Assembly: GCA_016200385.1 (NCBI GenBank)
Contig: JACQEV010000079.1
Location: forward strand, 1 to 8,315
DNA length: 8,315 nt
Direction of reading: 5' to 3'
From: Candidatus Methylomirabilota bacterium
GTDB lineage: Bacteria; Methylomirabilota; Methylomirabilia; Methylomirabilales; Methylomirabilaceae
This document shows positions 1 to 8,315 of this stretch, piece after piece. A model generated the notes under the pieces. It did not search any database, was not told where the DNA came from, and saw only the letters and a program-made list of their open reading frames with translations. Each line of letters starts with the position of its first letter. Positions within the stretch are counted from its first letter, which is position 1. A program made the translations under genes and the position numbers.

Positions 1-208
1 CTTTGGAAAACACCCGCTCATCTCTGGCTGCTTCGCGCACAATATCGCGCTCGGAGATAATCCCTCCGGGCTTGCCAGCCTCGTCTACGACGACGAGCGC
101 GCCGATATTGTGTTCGGCGAGCAGGGTGATGGCCTGCCGGATCGGTTGCTCGGAGCGGATCGTGAAGACCTTCGGCCCCTTTTTCGCTAAGATACTCGCG
201 ATATTCAT
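1..208 (-). CDS. CBS-domain protein, N-terminal part (cut by window edge)
   Basis: The visible part is the first 69 residues, starting MNIASILAKKGPKVFTIRSE. It has the layout of a first CBS domain (PF00571): a short N-terminal helix, then the V-F-T-I strand, the helix QPIRQAITLLAEHNIGAL, the VVVDEAGK hairpin and the GIISERDIVR motif at about residues 49-58. CBS pairs bind adenosine nucleotides and act as regulatory modules. Small stand-alone two-CBS proteins of about 140-150 residues are common in bacteria and the missing part is probably the second CBS domain, but a larger fusion cannot be excluded. The ATG at 206-208 follows a strong Shine-Dalgarno sequence, GGAGGAAGG. The gene lies 52 bases downstream of the FAD-FeS gene on the same strand and is probably the last visible member of the operon. 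Its role here, perhaps sensing adenylate charge, is inference. Confidence 0.88.
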   Translation of the reverse strand, partial: MNIASILAKKGPKVFTIRSEQPIRQAITLLAEHNIGALVVVDEAGKPGGIISERDIVREAARDERVFSK

Positions 209-211
209 GAA

Positions 212-220
212 CCTTCCTCC
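212..220 (-). promoter_or_regulatory. Shine-Dalgarno of the CBS-domain gene
   Basis: The minus strand reads GGAGGAAGG, with the GGAGG core seven bases before the ATG at 206-208. This fixes the start of the CBS protein and shows that it is translated independently of the gene before it. Confidence 0.7.
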
Positions 221-260
221 ATCGTCGTTGCATCAGAGAGCTTTCCTGGCGCACGACGGC

Positions 261-3123
<2,863 letters not shown>

Positions 3124-3134
<11 letters not shown>

Positions 3135-3282
3135 TGGGAGATCTCTGTGAAGTCTCAATCCGCACGACTACTTCTTCCCCCATCTCTTTGATCTTGGCCT
3201 TCAGCGCCGCATGGGCCGCGGCCAGCTTGGCAATGGGGACCTTAGGGCCCTGCCAGACCTTTACGTCGTTGAGATTAGGTTT
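3124..3282 (-). pseudogene. Orphan 52-codon coding-like frame without a standard start codon
   Basis: Between the DHOD-like stop and the FAD-FeS start, one minus-strand frame stays open for 52 codons. It opens after a TGA at 3283-3285 and ends with a TGA at 3124-3126. Its core reads KVWQGPKVPIAKLAAAHAAL, then KAKIKEMGEEVVVRIE. Third codon positions are almost all G or C through the middle, as in the neighbouring genes, and the peptide is a plausible lysine/alanine-rich helix followed by a beta strand. There is no ATG, GTG or TTG near its beginning; the first such codons are ATG (at KEM) and GTG, near the end. Its stop overlaps the ATG of the FAD-FeS gene, as expected for a translationally coupled gene. 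It may be the remnant of a small gene that lost its start, a small gene using ATT or CTG, or a tail once fused to the DHOD-like protein by a +1 frame change. I do not recognise the family. Confidence 0.4.
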
Positions 3283-4268
3283 TCAGCACGTAGGAACTCA
3301 GCACTTTGATGTAGTTGGCGCGCTCGAAGGCGGCAGGCTCGGCCACCGATCGGTGGCTCATGCTGCCCTGCATCTGGCGGATGGATTCATACTCGTGTCC
3401 TTCCATCCAGGCAAGCAGGTCGGAACGCACCGTCGTCAAGTGCCCAATGCCGTTCTTCAGCAGGGCTGAGGTCATCATCGTCACTCGCGCTCCGGCCATC
3501 ATCGCCTTCAGCACGTCGTGAGCGGTGTGAACACCGCCGGTGACCGCGAGGTCTGCTCGAATATGGCCATACAGGATGGCGATCCAATGCAGGCGCAGGA
3601 GCAATTCGTAGGAGCTACTCAACGTGAGAGTATGCACTACTTCAAGGTTCTCCAGGTCGAAGTCCGGCTGGTAGAAGCGGTTGAATAGCACCAATCCATT
3701 TGCGCCGGCCTGATCCAGGCGCCGAGCCAGGTTGGCGAAGGCGCTGAAAGAATGGCCCAGCTTGACGGCCACGGGAATGCTGACGCTGGCTTTTACGTCC
3801 CGCACGAGATCAACGTACATCTGCTCAACCTGCGCCCCGCTCAGGTCCGGATCGGTGGGGATGTAATAGAGGTTCAGTTCCAGCGCATCTGCGCCTGCCT
3901 CTTGGATCTTCTTCGCGTAGCTGATCCACCCCCCCGTGGAGATGCCGTTGAGGCTGCCGATGATGGGGATGTCCACGGCGACTTTGGCCTGGCGAAGGTG
4001 TTCCAGATAAGCATCCGGCCCCAGGTTATAATCGACCATGTCGGGGAAGTACGTGAGGGACTCGGCAAAGCTCTCCGTGCCATGCGAGAGATAGCGATCC
4101 AAGTGATGGCTTTCGAGGGTGATCTGCTCTTCGAACAGGGAGTGGAGCACCACCGCCGCGGCCCCCGCATCCTCCATCCGTCGTATGTTGTCTATCTTCT
4201 CGCAGAGGGGCGACGAAGAGACGACGAGCGGATTCTTCAAGGTCGAACCCAGATAGGTCGTGGACAGG

Positions 4269-4276
<8 letters not shown>
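3275..4276 (-). CDS. Dihydroorotate dehydrogenase-like FMN-barrel protein (PFOR-associated)
   Basis: A 333-residue single-domain protein of the DHO_dh superfamily (PF01180), an FMN-binding TIM barrel. Visible hallmarks are the N-terminal strand [19 protein letters not shown] (9-27), IIGSLNG (105-111), the ALELNLYY strand (131-138), [12 protein letters not shown] (167-178, with K172 at the flavin-contacting lysine position), LVLFNRF (195-201) and the phosphate-binding stretch [20 protein letters not shown] (244-263). Genuine class 1 enzymes have a conserved S/C-P-N active-site loop after the L-N strand. Here that place reads YYIPTD, and the usual early lysine is replaced in VVLHSLF. It is therefore unlikely to be biosynthetic PyrD, and no pyrimidine gene is nearby. 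Such proteins are often found beside nifJ, but their reaction is unknown to me. The start is set by a strong GGAGGAG sequence; the upstream in-frame extension is a shadow of PFOR. The ATG overlaps the PFOR stop by eight bases, suggesting translational coupling. Confidence 0.9.
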
Positions 4277-7929
<3,653 letters not shown>

Positions 7930-7964
7930 TCACCTTTCCACGATGACGGTGCGCAAGATCTGTT

Positions 7965-8009
7965 GGAAAAACAAGGCCCTTCGGGCGGACATCCTCCCCG
8001 AAGGGCCTT
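7965..8009 (-). terminator. Intrinsic terminator upstream of PFOR (possible attenuator)
   Basis: A perfect 13-bp inverted repeat, AAGGCCCTTCGGG at 7973-7985 and its complement CCCGAAGGGCCTT at 7997-8009, with an 11-base loop. Read on the minus strand it is followed by TTGTTTTTCC, a reasonable U-tract, so it should terminate leftward transcription. The plus-strand side has only TTTCTTCATT, a poorer tract. It lies about 110 bases before the PFOR start and 170 bases after the stop of the upstream gene. A good promoter lies between that upstream gene and the terminator. It may therefore end the upstream gene's transcript, act as an attenuator in the PFOR leader, or define the 3' end of a small RNA. 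Confidence 0.8.
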
Positions 8010-8016
8010 TCTTCAT

Positions 8017-8035
8017 TCACCTTCTAAAAAGGTAA
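8017..8035 (-). repeat. Small hairpin in the putative leader
   Basis: The minus strand reads TTACCTT, then a five-base loop TTTAG, then AAGGTGA: a 7-bp stem with one wobble, directly before the terminator stem. Bases 8033-8035 could instead pair in a longer-range 7-bp stem joining 8033-8039 (AGGATTA on the minus strand) to 8084-8090 (TAATCCT). The two pairings exclude each other. Functional meaning is unproven. Confidence 0.35.
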
Positions 8036-8115
8036 TCCTGACCCGCTTCTTCCATTACCCCCGGCATGATTATTGACCACCTGAGGATTATGCAGGGAAA
8101 AGGGAAACGCGATCT

Positions 8116-8145
8116 TTAATACTTCTCTCCCGCCCCGTCTGTCAA
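8116..8145 (-). promoter_or_regulatory. Putative sigma-70-type promoter facing PFOR
   Basis: On the minus strand a perfect -35 box TTGACA (8140-8145) is followed after 18 bases by TATTAA (8116-8121), four of six matches to the consensus -10. A start near 8108-8110 would give a leader of about 255 bases before the PFOR ATG, with the terminator hairpin inside it. The promoter lies 36 bases beyond the stop of the upstream gene, so it is not inside a coding region. I see no comparably good promoter between the terminator and PFOR. Confidence 0.55.
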
Positions 8146-8180
8146 GCGAAAACGCCTGTTGGCCGGGCCTCCGAATAACC

Positions 8181-8315
8181 CTAGAGGAGCTTCGCCAACA
8201 CCTTGGCATCCCAGCTTTCAGCCAGTTCTCCCAGCTCACGGACCAACCGTTTCCCCTCCTCATCAGTCGCCCAGATCCGGTTCCATGCATCGAGATCTGC
8301 ATAGGAAGAGAACTC
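8181..8315 (-). CDS. C-terminal end of an unidentified protein (cut by window edge)
   Basis: The last 44 residues of a gene entering from the right, running from EFSSYADLDAWNRIWATDEE to the C-terminus ESWDAKVLAKLL and a TAG stop at 8181-8183. Codon third positions and the amphipathic helix KRLVRELGELAESW look like real coding sequence. Aromatic and acidic residues around ADLDAWNRIWATDE recall the ends of small ferredoxin-like-fold alpha/beta-barrel domains (Dabb, NIPSNAP or ABM types), but the fragment is too short for an assignment. Its stop is 36 bases before the putative PFOR promoter, so it is probably a separate transcription unit. The 92-residue open frame overlapping it (8024-8302) is in another frame and lacks coding character. 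Confidence 0.6.
   Translation of the reverse strand, partial: EFSSYADLDAWNRIWATDEEGKRLVRELGELAESWDAKVLAKLL

Noticed and set aside
7973..8009. Terminator for plus-strand transcription, or a mobile-element inverted repeat
   Set aside because: No plus-strand gene precedes it and the plus-strand T-tract is poor. The repeat is a single short hairpin with no flanking duplication or transposase.
8024..8302. 92-codon minus-strand open frame
   Set aside because: It overlaps the better coding frame 8181-8315 and runs across the promoter and leader region; its sequence is W/R/G-rich without family resemblance.

Overview
The window is a bacterial fragment of fairly high G+C. Every gene I can support lies on the minus strand, so transcription runs from the right edge to the left edge. 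In that order the layout is: the 3' end of an unidentified gene (8181-8315); a 326-base intergenic region with a good sigma-70-type promoter and a strong intrinsic terminator; a single-chain pyruvate:ferredoxin/flavodoxin oxidoreductase (NifJ/PFOR type, 4269-7854); a dihydroorotate-dehydrogenase-like flavoprotein (3275-4276); a gap of about 150 bases holding an orphan coding-like frame without a start codon (3124-3282); a 957-residue FAD plus Fe-S oxidoreductase of the Dld-II / GlcD-GlpC fusion type (261-3134); and the start of a CBS-domain protein cut by the left edge (1-208).

The genes are tightly packed. The PFOR stop overlaps the DHOD-like start, the orphan frame's stop overlaps the FAD-FeS start, and only 52 bases separate the FAD-FeS gene from the CBS gene. 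This looks like one operon read from the promoter or leader around 7965-8145. A coherent reading is that the FAD-FeS enzyme oxidises D-lactate or another 2-hydroxyacid to pyruvate (or a related 2-oxoacid), and PFOR decarboxylates it to acetyl-CoA with low-potential electrons going to ferredoxin or flavodoxin. It could also run in the reverse, reductive direction. The DHOD-like protein is a frequent companion of NifJ-type PFOR, but its reaction is not known to me.

The main irregularity is in the PFOR gene. It is split by a single extra base in a GGG run (plus strand 6362-6364). Removing one base restores a full 1194-residue protein with every expected motif, so this is either a sequencing/assembly error or a very recent mutation. 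The second point of interest is the PFOR upstream region, where a promoter, two abutting tiny open frames and a 13-bp terminator precede the gene. This may be an attenuated leader or a small RNA of roughly 145 nt.

The organism cannot be fixed from the sequence. NifJ-type PFOR and Fe-S enzymes suggest an anaerobe or facultative anaerobe. The style would fit uncultured lineages such as NC10, Nitrospirota, Rokubacteria or a deltaproteobacterial group, but that is a guess. I see no mobile elements, tRNA, rRNA or CRISPR arrays.
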